Assembly (NCBI GenBank): GCA_027924585.1
Contig: BSBM01000486.1
Coordinates: 41,184,001-41,248,000, forward strand
DNA length: 64,000 nt
Direction: 5' to 3'
DNA from: Larix kaempferi
Taxonomy: Eukaryota > Streptophyta > Pinopsida > Pinales > Pinaceae
The position numbers and the translations under genes are program-made. Shown here one piece after another: positions 1 to 9,932 of the stretch (the stretch's first letter is position 1; every line of letters starts with the position of its first letter). The notes under the pieces are model-generated. The model was not told the DNA's origin. It saw only the letters and a program-made list of their open reading frames with translations, and searched no databases.

Positions 1-415
1 GGCGTGTCACGTGTCATTGTTTCAACTTCAGCCTCTGAAACCCAGACTTGTGAAACTAAAGTCCATTCCCTAACTGCCACTTTTTATAGAATTTCATTTG
101 GATCTTCCTATCCCGATATATGAACTTTGTGCCTAAGTCACATGTTTAGGGATGCATTCTGGAAGAGGCAGAAATCCTAACTTGTACGAATCATATCTCA
201 CAAAGTACAATGAATTTGAGGCTTATCTTCGGACACAAGGTACATGAACATTTCATCTTAGGCTTGTAAAGGTTTCTGATCCTAAACCTTCTCCAAAACT
301 GATTTATAGCGAAAGTGCCACGATGACTGGTTTTTACTATACCAAGCCCTAACTTCCAATTTGTCGCAAGTGCAACAAGTGTCATAAATGCCATACAATG
401 CCTTCCTTCAGGCTT
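1..415 (-). mobile_element. 5' untranslated leader of Copia element, family A copy 1
   Basis: This stretch lies directly inside a primer-binding site and LTR and can be aligned by eye with 41540-41951, the same part of the second family A element (shared runs around the CACGTGTCA motif near position 8 and the passage near 300-370). It has no open frame of note. In the element's own direction (minus strand) it is the start of the transcribed leader downstream of the 5' LTR. The rest of the element lies to the left of the window, so gag and pol of this copy cannot be judged. Confidence 0.75.
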
Positions 416-427
416 GCTCTGATACCA
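416..427 (-). other. Primer-binding site (initiator tRNA-Met type)
   Basis: The minus strand reads TGGTATCAGAGC, which is complementary to the 3' end of plant initiator tRNA-Met and is the usual minus-strand primer site of Copia elements. It sits immediately next to the LTR terminus at 428, as expected. Confidence 0.9.
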
Positions 428-1060
428 TGTTAGTTTTTCATCATTTAATTCAATATGATCTAGGATCTTAACTGAGAGAACAACATGTACAACATATCAA
501 ACACAGGAGACAAGATACACAAAGCATTTCACCGGGGAAAACCAAGAAGGTGAAAAACCCCACAACTTCCTCAGAGATAGAATGAGCACCAATACAAAGA
601 TCACAAAGATAAAACCCCAAAACAAGAGATAGTCTCCTAGAAGATTCTCCTCCTCCACTTGTGTGCACTCCTCCTCTCTCTCACTAATGCGAAGTGAGTG
701 AGTGAGTGAATGAATGGAATGAGAGAGAGACACTCTCTATTTATACAATGACTTGACTTGCTTTTTACTCTAACTGGGCTGACCTCCCTTAGGAGAGTGT
801 AATAACCCATTGCCACTTGTCACTGGGTTGAACCCACTAGGGTGGTCTAATAACCCTTTGACCCACACTGGGCCGACCCCTCTAAGGTGATCTAATAACC
901 CATCAAATATAAGTTACGACACTTACAATATAACTTGCGACACTCGCAAATACAAATGACAACACTTCCAACCGAAGGAATAATACATCTCCGTTGGGGA
1001 TACAATAAAGTACAAATGTAATATACATGTGAATATCTTCCGAAGTTACAAATACATCAA
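428..1060 (-). repeat. 5' LTR of Copia element, family A copy 1
   Basis: The LTR starts with TG at 428 directly after the primer-binding site. It aligns along its length with 41964-42598 (633 and 635 bp), including the conserved block around 455-560 and the repeated GGGCCGACC/TCTAATAACCC passages near 770-900. The outer end is slightly uncertain because this copy has a few extra bases (up to 1067) where copy 2 ends in CATCAACA. It belongs to a separate insertion from copy 2: both LTRs carry their own primer site on the left side, so both are 5' LTRs. Confidence 0.85.
737..745 (-). promoter_or_regulatory. TATA box of family A LTR (copy 1)
   Basis: TATAAATAG on the minus strand, inside the LTR and oriented towards the internal leader. 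The same motif occurs in the same context at 42263-42271. Confidence 0.7.
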
Positions 1061-1072
1061 TATGACAAAGGG

Positions 1073-1399
1073 TTGGTGACGAAGGCACTGGTTGTGGATC
1101 CGATTGTATTTCCAATGGTAGAATGCTTATATGAAAGGTGGGTTTTTCTTGGAATGGTGATTAAACTCTCTTTTGATTGTTTAGAAAGTGGCATGGTTTT
1201 GAATTTCAAAAAACATGTTGGCACTTCGGAGATCTGGAGCTTTCTATATTTAGTCAAGGATTTTGTCTCTAGCCGACTATTAGATTTTGGGGCGTTTAGA
1301 GAAGGGGAAAGGAGGGATTGTGGTTTTTTTTTAACAATAATAGTGGTGTTCATTCATATGATTTATATCCCCCGTCCCTTGCTAATTTCAATCCTGTAA
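1073..1399 (+). other. Unrecognised open frame of 108 codons
   Basis: This is an open frame from a GTG/ATG-rich start to a TAA just outside the family A LTR. The translation has a hydrophobic character and a charged end but no motif I recognise. It lies between an LTR end and the 3' LTR of a chromovirus, so it may be a captured piece of older sequence or chance. The antisense frame is open as well, which weakens the case. I assign no function. Confidence 0.12.
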
Positions 1400-1439
1400 A
1401 TGTAATAAAGTGAAAAATTTCGATATTATATTGAATGCA

Positions 1440-2009
1440 GATACAGTAGAGGATGAGTGACAAAGTTGCAGGAATGAAAAAGAGTAGAGGGGAGACACCG
1501 CTACTTCATAAGCCTTAAGTCTATAGATATTGGACATAATTCATTTAAAATACATCACTTCCCACATGTCATTAGATTGCATTGAGATCCATGTGTGTTG
1601 TGATCCATATGTCTGCATCAAGGGGAAGGGATTTATATAGAATGTTATGCAACAAATTTCCAAAAAGAGCATGAAAAGAGAAGAAATAGATCAGAAAGAG
1701 TACTCCATGACTTTAATGAAGAAAATAGATGAATAGAAATCCTCTTCGATGGGGAAAACTCCTTATGCAATGTACTAAGTACCCAAGACAAGACAAGAAA
1801 AGATAAGACAAGACAAGATGCTCAAATGAAAATATCTCCTTCCTATATATAGGAGATTAAGAGGTACACTTATAACTCACTGACCCAAGCCAACATAACT
1901 AATATAACCATACTAATGACAATCACAACTAATGGACCAAAGACAACATCAAAACTATTGTAATGCACCACAATATAGGGGAAAATGTGCCCACATTTAG
2001 GGCTTAACA
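1440..2009 (-). repeat. 3' LTR of the outer Ty3 chromovirus
   Basis: On the minus strand a purine tract is followed at 2009 by TGTTAAGCCC, a typical LTR start, directly after the end of the chromodomain coding sequence. A minus-strand TATA motif lies at 1843-1851, about 160 bases into the LTR, and pyrimidine-rich AAGAC-type repeats follow (1785-1822). The left limit is an estimate, because no second LTR of this element was found in the window to compare it with. Confidence 0.55.
1843..1851 (-). promoter_or_regulatory. TATA box in chromovirus LTR
   Basis: TATATATAG on the minus strand, in the position expected for the U3 promoter of the LTR ending at 2009. Confidence 0.5.
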
Positions 2010-2023
2010 TGCCCCTCCCCTTC
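2010..2023 (-). other. Polypurine tract of the outer chromovirus
   Basis: The minus strand reads GAAGGGGAGGGGCA immediately before the LTR start TGTTAAG. This is the plus-strand priming site of the element. The last codons of the chromodomain frame run through it. Confidence 0.75.
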
Positions 2024-3699
2024 AGAAAAGTGTTTTCCTCAATGCTTGATTAGTTGTGGATGCTTTTGTATGAAGGACTTATCTTCCCATGTTGAATCTT
2101 CAATTGGTAAGTTCTTCCACTTTATAAGGTACTCACTAATAGCCCAATTTCGTAGATGTTTGGTCCTTATTCAGTGATTTTTTTAGGTTCCAATATGACT
2201 TTTCCTTCTTCATTAATATCTGTCAATAATTTTTGAATTGAGATCCTGTCTCCTATTACCTTCTTTAAGCAAGAAACATGGAAAACTAGATGTACTCTTG
2301 AATATGAAGGGAGCTCCAATTTGTAATCCATACTACCAATCTTCTGCAACACTTTACAAGGACCATAATACTTGGGTGCTAATTTATTGTCCTTATTTAG
2401 TTGCTTGAGGGACATCTTCTTATAAGGTTGTAGCCTCAGAAATACCCAATCCCCTTCTTCGCAACTCCTTTCACTGCGATGCTGATTAACTTGTTGTTTC
2501 ATCCTGTTTTTTGACATAGTCAAGTTGTCCTTAAGTATCTGGAGAACTTCTTGTTGGTTCTCTATGTGATCTTCCACGGATTGAAATTTAGATTTTACTT
2601 TTAAGGGAGATGTGATAGATGGAGGATGGTACTCATAAAGTGCCATAAATGGAGACATTTTTTATGATGTATGGAAGGAAGTATTGTACCACCATTCTTC
2701 CAAAGAAAAGCATTTCACCCACTATGTTTGTTTATTAGATGAAAAGCAATGAATATAGTCTCCCAAACATGTGTTCACTATCTTATCTTGCCCATCAGAT
2801 TGACGATGATAAGATGAACTGTGAGCCAATTGTGTACCCAAACAAGAAAATAATTTAATCCAAAATTTTCCAGTGAAAATTTGATCTCTATCACTTACAA
2901 TAATCTTCAGATTTCCATGTAACTTCTGAATAGTTTCCATAAAGGCTGCAACTACTGTACTTGCATTAAAAGGGTGAGAGAGTGCAAAAAAATGTGCATA
3001 CTTTGTGAGTATATCAACAACCACCATAATAACATTATTTCCTTCTGAATTGGGTAGACCCGTGATAAAATCCATTAAGACTTCCTCCCAGCATTGACAA
3101 GGTATGTCTAATGGTTGTAGAAGTCCCGAGGTCTTAACTGTTTCACCCTTATTTTGTTGGAAAACGAAACATTCGTCCATGAACCTTTGAACATCAGATT
3201 TAATACCTTCCAAAAAAAATACTTCTTGACTTCGTGGTAAGTTTTCAGGAATCAAGAGTGCCCACCTATAGGAGAGGTGTGGAATTCCGAGAGGACCTTT
3301 TGTTTGAGGTGGAAGTTTTTTCATAAATATAAGTGATCCTTATACCATAGTAAATCATTTTTCCACACAAAATTATATGATACACCGAGATCATTATGTA
3401 TCTTTTGAATGAGCATCCACATAGATATGCCATTTTTCCATTCTTCCCTTGCTACTACTACCCAATCTGGTTGTAGAATGGAAATTGATCAAAGTAATGC
3501 CCCAACATCTTCATCTTTTCTAGTGTGTGCATTTGCCACCACATTTTGTTTCCATTTTCGATAGATGATTTCAAAGTCATATACCAACATATGGGTTACC
3601 CATTTTTGTTGCTCTTCCGAAGATAGTCTCTATTCCAAGAAGTATTTAAGACTACCATGATCTGTTTTGACCTTGAAGTGCCTACCTATTAGGTAAGGA
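2020..3699 (-). pseudogene. pol: Ty3 chromovirus pol, 3' half (RNase H end, integrase, chromodomain)
   Basis: On the minus strand, the end of RNase H (TDHGSLKYFLE, near 3640) is followed by the integrase zinc region, then the integrase core (2722-3324) and the integrase C-terminal domain (2167-2658, VFHVSCLKK). After an in-frame stop comes a chromodomain (about 2175-2025, EYLIKWKNLP and STWED). The integrase core keeps two Asp positions (LMDFITGLP, VSDRDQIF), but the catalytic Glu of the usual DGQTE motif reads as Lys (DGQDK, near 2795), so it is dead. Several stops also interrupt it. Chromodomains of this class guide integration into heterochromatin. The frame is cut at 3699/3700 by a nested element and continues at 16171. 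Confidence 0.9.
3695..3699 (+). repeat. Left target-site duplication (AAGGA) of nested element
   Basis: AAGGA here and at 16166-16170. Removing 3700-16170 joins the two halves of the chromovirus RNase H exactly in frame (minus strand, KKWSP then YLIGRHF). This proves both the boundaries and the insertion event. Confidence 0.95.
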
Positions 3700-4102
3700 T
3701 TTCATGTCCCCTAATTGATTTTTAGTTGAAGGAGTTCCTAGCCCAACCAATCCCTTGGGTTGAGGAGGAAATTTCATGCACTTAGGGTTAATTATGAAGT
3801 TAAGGCATTAATTAGTTAGGAAGTTTAGTTTTATTTTTATCCTAAGTTTGAAATGCACTTGGTAGAAGTAATTTTTATTTTGGAATAAAGTGGATAATGC
3901 TCCACAAATGTGCCTTAGAGGATAAGGTTGACTAAGAGGTAACTTGAAATACAATAAAAGATAAATAAGTCAAAGCAAGGGAAGTAGGAAAAGGAGAAGA
4001 AAGCAAAATAAAGCAGCAAAGCTCAGGAAAATCAAAATAAAGCATAAAAGTAGGACAAAAGCAGGACAAAGCAAAAAAGCAAGACAAAGGAAGAAAAGAA
4101 GG
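3700..4102 (+). repeat. 5' LTR of the nested element, left part
   Basis: Starts TTTCATGTCCC and aligns with 12975 onward (TATCATGTCCC). Both are probably decayed from a TGTCATGTCC-type end like that seen at 19301. Similarity runs through the purine-rich tract and stops at 4102, where foreign sequence starts. Confidence 0.85.
3950..4102 (+). repeat. Purine-rich imperfect repeat in 5' LTR
   Basis: A run of A and G with scattered C, built of variants of GACAAAGCAGAAAAGCAG with a period near 10-11 bases. The longer homologous tract is at 13255-13595 in the 3' LTR. Confidence 0.7.
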
Positions 4103-7100
4103 TGTTGAGGCCTCGGGTGTGCAGGATGTCCAAAGTGTTGGAATGAGTTCCAAGGCTCACAATAGAGGAAGAAAACCCAGCCAAAGGATTCAGCTAATCC
4201 TACGCAATTATTACCTTATCCTCGAGTTGTTTGGGATGGTGATCTCCCACTGATACAAAGGCCTCCACTGGCACTTATGGTTTTGATCCTAAAAGGATTT
4301 GTCTTCCAAAAAAAGGAAAACAAAGTGTTCAATTAGGAAACATATCTACCTAGAAAGGGAAATCTAAACTAAGTTAGACCTACCTCTGAAAGGTGTCTTG
4401 TTCGTATTGCAGATTAACTTGATGTGATAATAAATAAGAGTGTTGACCCACTTGACAGAAATGTGAAGGAGATTAATTCCTTATTTGCTTGAATTACAAC
4501 CAATCAATTAAAATTAACTGCATGCAATATTAAGTGTTTGAGCTCATTCAAGATTAACCTATAACCAATATGTCAATTGAAAAATTAACATAGATTATAA
4601 TTTACTGCGAATTATTTGCAGAAATAGATAAATATTTTAGCTTAAGAAATTCAATTAAAACATAATGCATACACAGATCAAATGTAAGGACAAATCTAGA
4701 TCATAGATCCCTGTATCAGATATTGATTGCAAAAGATTAAACAACATAGATAATAACCTGAAGTAGAAATCAATATTTACCAAAGAAATTTGATGAATGA
4801 ACAAAAGATGATACAAGGGAATAACATAACTGTATTAATGAAAGTCTGTAAGAAATTACAAGCTCAGCATAAAACATAGCATCTCCAGTCTTCTCCTGTC
4901 GATTTCTACCCCAAAATGATCATCCTTTTCCTAAGAGAGATCTACCCCTTAAATAGTAAATTAAAAAAAGAATACAAAGGATAAATTCCCCTTAAACATG
5001 GATTACAAAATCAGAATATCCTACTTAGTGAGGAAATCTTCCCACTTGTCCCAAACTTCCATCAATTCATCTATATATGGATAATGAGGAGATTCGATCC
5101 CTATATGGGCATCGCACATGAATCCCTCAATCTCTTGTTTAGCTATTGTATACCACATGCGGATGAACATATAGATCTTAGCCTCCATAGAAACAGGTTG
5201 CTTGATCAACCAATCCACGTCTTCAATTTGGATGTGCTCAATCTGCATGATTTTCTCCTTGACTTGATCACAATGAATTTTGACCTGGTCAACCATCAAT
5301 TTTGGCAAATCTTCCTCCTCGATGAGCCCCATTGCAGGGAATGCCAATATCTCCATGAGATTGTTTGAGGCATACCATCTTCTTTGGAAAAGGGCTTGAG
5401 CCTAGTTGATAGTATCCTGTACCATCTCGGTGACATTGTCCGAGGCTCGCACAGCAGTTCTGATTCTTCTAAATTTGAGGCTGCCCAACTCAGGAATATC
5501 AACTGGCTTATATTCAATATACTTATGCCAATCTATGATGTCTTCTACATCTTTAGAATCCTGTTTAGTTTTCTCCACTTGCTGTGCCAAGGTGCCAGAC
5601 ATTTTGACAAAGGCGATGAAATTCTCATGAATTTCACCTAAGGTAGTAAATAACTTATCCAGAAGCTGATGATGCTCCAGGTTGACTTGATGAGCTAGAT
5701 CCTTGAACTCTTTCTGTGAAAATCTAGAAAATGAAGAGGAGGTTGCACTTGCAGTTGCATCCTCAAGTTGATTTTTAAGTACAACAATTCTTTCCTCCTT
5801 GACATCATTTTATGTTTTTGCATCATTTAGTTTAGCTTGGAGAGAAGTATTCTACAACTGCAGATCTTCCAACTTATCTTCAAATAGCTTCCTCAGATCT
5901 TGAACATAAACCTCATGCTCTTCTTTGGTTTTTGTCAATTTCTCTTGAAGGTTCTTCAATTCTTCTTTTTTCAAGTCCATTTCCTTGTTCAAGGTCTTGA
6001 TTGAATCCAAATTTGCTCCTTCAAATGCACCCAAGGCTTGAGCTGCATCCACTGCTTCTGCCTGGATATCATCAGAATGGTAAGCCCATATTATTTGATC
6101 AGGAATGGGTGCCTCCAATCCTCCATGATCTCTGTTTCTCTTTTTTCCTCTCTTCACAACAGCCTTGGTTTCCTGACGGTAAAAGTAGTCCCCCAAAGGC
6201 ACAATAACATCATCTTCAAAGGTATCCACCACATCAGTGGATGATGTGGTCACATCTGTTGTTGTAACCAAAAGGGGTGTCTGGGTGACAGTAGGGCTAG
6301 GAATAGACACAGCAACCTGAGATGAGACTTGGGAAGAAGGGAGAGCTTCACTAGATGATGATACAGTGGTTGATAAAGGAATGGATGCAAGAAATTCCTG
6401 GGGTGGATCTTGAGTGTCAACAATTGATGGTGAAGAAAGAAGTAAGGGATCTGGAACATCAGTAGCAGAGGGTAATGAAGGAGATGGAGGTGATTGCAGG
6501 GGGACAGTCGACGACTGGACTTCTACAATGGTTGAAGGGGAAATGGGGAGTGGAATTGTTGAAGGTGGAGGTGTGGAAGTGAACAATGCATCAAACAACT
6601 GAGACATGGTTGTTGGTGGTGTTACCTCAGCAGTTATAACAGGAGGAACTTCTGCTGAAGGAAGTGATGTAGCTGAAGTTATTGCATCAAGAACAACAGA
6701 AACCTAAGGCATACTTTCACCTATAGCAAGTTCATCCATAGCTATAGTATCCATCAAACCTGAGACTGCATGAGAGCCTTCAGTGATTTCTTCCAATACA
6801 AGTACAAGAGAACTTACTTCATCCTCCCTATCACTATCAATATTGAAAGTGGGAATATGAGAGGGAGCAGTTATGAGCTTTTGTCTCTTTGCTGGATTGC
6901 TGACCACAATCACCTGCACATCACTAACTGAGCTAGATGAATTGAATTCTTTAGTGTGCAGTGCTGAAGTCTTTGTGCTAGTTCTTTCTTTGCTTGCTGG
7001 GTAGTTTGAATTAATTCTTTATACTGTTCAGAAATCTGCAGCTCTGGAGGATACTCCATAGGTCCTTTTCCCTTATCACAATCAAGATAAGTTGGCATGT

Positions 7101-8349
7101 GAGGCATTTTATCTTTTTGAGCCTCCTTCTCTTCTCTTTCCTTTCTTACTTGCTCAATCAGATCGAATTCCATTTTCCTGTAGCTGAAGACCTTGTCTTT
7201 GAGCTCTTTCTGATATAGCAAAATTTGGCTATGTTCATCCTTGCTTTTAGCTTTTGACAGGACTTCAAAAAAAGTGTCAACTCCCAAGTAGATGGAGTCA
7301 TCTAGGATATCTTCATGTTCATAGCTCATCTTCATGTGATTGTGCTTGAAATGAGCATCTAGGAATTTCTTAGGATCATGTCTTCTTTTAGGAGCATATC
7401 CTAGTTTCAGAGAAGCAATCTTATTACCCAATACTTGGGCCCAGGTGGAAGTAGGGATAGCAAAAGGTCCAAGGTTCAAGGGGAATTTAGGCCATCCTCT
7501 CCTCTTGGGACCAGTAAGTTTTAGGTAAACCCCTTCTACCATAGTCTAATATGATACTTATTCAATCAACAACCTATCTGGAACAATCCTAGGTAGCAGG
7601 TGAAAATCACTGCTTCCCAAAATCCTGACATAGGAGAAGGATTCCCCTACATACCAATCCCCAATTGTAGCAATGAAAAGCTTAGCATCAGTTGAGAAAT
7701 ATGGTGCATCTTCCTTAAATATCTTGAGATAAATGGTACCAAGGAAATGATCACAAATTTCATATAACAGAGGCACATAGTTATCCTCCCACAGTGCAGA
7801 ATGATATATATGAACAGGAGGAGCAGCAGGGGTCCAATTCCACCCCATGTTGAGATATTGAAATTCAGCACAGAACACATCCATCACTTAGGATGAAAGA
7901 AAGAAAGAGGGTTTCTGTGTAGCAGGGGACTTATGATACTTTACAATTGCAGTTTTGAGCTCGAAAGACAAAATAGAAGCCCAAGGAAAATATTCACCTG
8001 TAGTTACGACATGATGAGCCACATGAGCCCACTCAGCTTTAAAGATTGAGGAATTAGGGAGGCCATACAGCCGAGAAAGCATAGCTGCCAATAACGAGTA
8101 GGGTTCTTTAAACCATGACACTGGGTATAAGTTATCAGGCCTGCGCATAAAGTTGGCTGGTTTGTGCATCTAGGATTTGATCATTTCATTGAAATTGAAC
8201 CTGGTGTTTGCAGACTCCAAGAATGCGGCATTGAGGATCTGCACAGACAGCCTAAGGGAAAATGCCCTGGTAAATACCTCAGGATGAAATCTGGTTAATT
8301 GTGAACCCGCGCTATCATTGAATGAGCGGTCTTTAGGGTTGTTATACAT
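4103..8349 (-). mobile_element. Fragment of a minus-strand element inside the 5' LTR
   Basis: Sequence foreign to the LTR begins with TGTTGAGG (an LTR-like terminus) at 4103, and LTR similarity resumes at 8350. The corresponding LTR segment of the 3' copy between about 13450 and 13730 is missing here, so this was not a clean insertion, or a later deletion removed one end. It contains a 3' region of about 0.9 kb (4103-5020, no coding signal) followed by a decayed ORF (5021-8345, minus) that is cut at its 5' end exactly at the right junction. Confidence 0.65.
5021..8345 (-). pseudogene. Decayed accessory ORF (folded N-region, basic motif, coiled coil)
   Basis: The minus strand reads in one frame from 8345 to about 6950. 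One indel follows, then a second frame continues to the stop at 5021 with only a few nonsense codons, giving about 1,100 codons that start already truncated. In order: a mixed alpha/beta-like N region rich in Trp and Tyr (8345-7550), a Lys/Glu-rich linker (7250-7080), a basic motif PAKRQKL (near 6880), a Ser/Pro/Thr-rich segment (6620-6230), and coiled-coil heptads (about 6020-5850, continuing weakly to 5400). I know no enzyme with this layout. It matches, part by part, ORF3 of the Ty3 element at 24771-27529, including the basic motif, so I infer that it is a relative. Confidence 0.6.
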
Positions 8350-9866
8350 CTCCTAGTCCTAGCTGGGAGATGTACCTCATTCTTCTATTGAAAGGATGAT
8401 GACCTCCAATCTTCATCACTGAGTCTATTGCAGGTCCTGAAGTTTGATCTATTGGTTGGTGTTCTCATTAAGCGGTTCAACTCCTTCATTCAGTAGGAAC
8501 AATGTTGGAGGGCCGAAATGGAGGTTCTGATTTTGACCTTTCTGATCATTTTTGGATGTTGATACCTATTCCATTTCATCCGTAGCATCTTTTCCAGTAG
8601 GAAACACATTTTTTCTCGTCAAAAAAGGTGTCCAGATGAGTAAGTTATGGCCATTTTACTAGATTCGGGGATTCCAACTATGAAGAATGTGCCCTTGCTT
8701 TTCTATCTAGTTTGGTGAATGCGCCTTGTGAGCATCCATGAAACTTGGTATGCATTCCATGAGCATACATCTGCTCCATATTCATCATCATAGCAGATCC
8801 AGTGGAGGATCCTTCTCTCCTTTTTGTTTAGAAGACATCCACATTCATGTACTGTGAGATTTACTATATTTGAGGTTCATTGAGAAAACTGAGGTTGTAA
8901 TGCTAATATGCTGATTTATAAAACTCTTGAACCTAATTATTATTGCTCCTATATTCCATATTAATTCATACTATGCTTCAAATGATAAATTCAAAAGCAT
9001 TGGAGGTTGTTTGCATCTAGATCTCTCAAGACTATCTCATTGAGCCATTTTAATTGACTAGTTCTCTAGGAATTGTGATATTTAGAGCTATGTGAACCCA
9101 TTTTACTTTTGAAGGTTGAAATAGGTTTTTAATGGTCTGGAGAATCCATCCCAAGTCCAAAATCAGATATTCGAGAGCCTTAGAGGCTGATTTTGTTTGT
9201 ATATTTCAAGACTAGCTCATTGGGCATGAATTCATGACTAGTTTTGCAGTAACTTTAATGAAATAGCCTCTGATTATCTATTTTATGTTCCGCAAGTTAT
9301 TACAGGTCCTTAATACATTAATGAATCCAACCCAAGCCTCATACTGAGTTTTAGTGACCCTCTAATCATGTTTGGAAGATCCTGGAAACAAACTAGTTGA
9401 GTATCCCATCCTAGCACTCTTTCTCCCCTTGACTCAAAACACTGCCAGAACCTCCCAAAAACTCTGTGAAACTTGTCCATAATTACATTAGGGGGTTATG
9501 AAATTTTATTCACCTCTATTTTATGTCAAGTGTAAGTGAAATATTTTAGTAGGCATATGCTGGTGTGCCTAGGCATCCTTGGAGTAGACTTCATCCTGGC
9601 TGATGTTCGAAACATAAATGGCCCTAGTACATTGTTCTTAGAACTTATAATTTGGCCTTGATTCTTATTTAATTGATTCTACACACTCCCCAATACATTT
9701 TTCAAGTCCAAAAGTGTCCTTCAGTCAAGCCATGGGTGAGTTAATCACTGACCAAGACTAGTTTCATCTTAACTAGTTTTGAAGACTAGTTTCTGTTATT
9801 CAAATTTCTGATTTTTAAAGTTGAATTTGAGTTGATATCCTATGAGATCAGATCAGGTATATTACA
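8350..9866 (+). repeat. 5' LTR of the nested element, right part
   Basis: Aligns base by base over long stretches with 13735-14301 and 15205-16165 of the 3' LTR (for example the CTAGTCCTA passage near 8352 and the ACTAGTTTTGAAGACTAG passage near 9772). It ends ATATTACA at 9866 directly before the primer-binding site. Confidence 0.9.
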
Positions 9867-9867
9867 G

Positions 9868-9879
9868 TGGTATCATATC
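9868..9879 (+). other. Primer-binding site, degenerate tRNA-Met type
   Basis: TGGTATCATATC matches the canonical TGGTATCAGAGC at 10 of 12 positions and lies one base inside the 5' LTR end. It fixes the plus orientation of the element. Confidence 0.75.
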
Positions 9880-9932
9880 TCTTTCCTCTAATCCTATGGA
9901 AAGAATACTCTCAATTCGATGAATTTGCAGCC

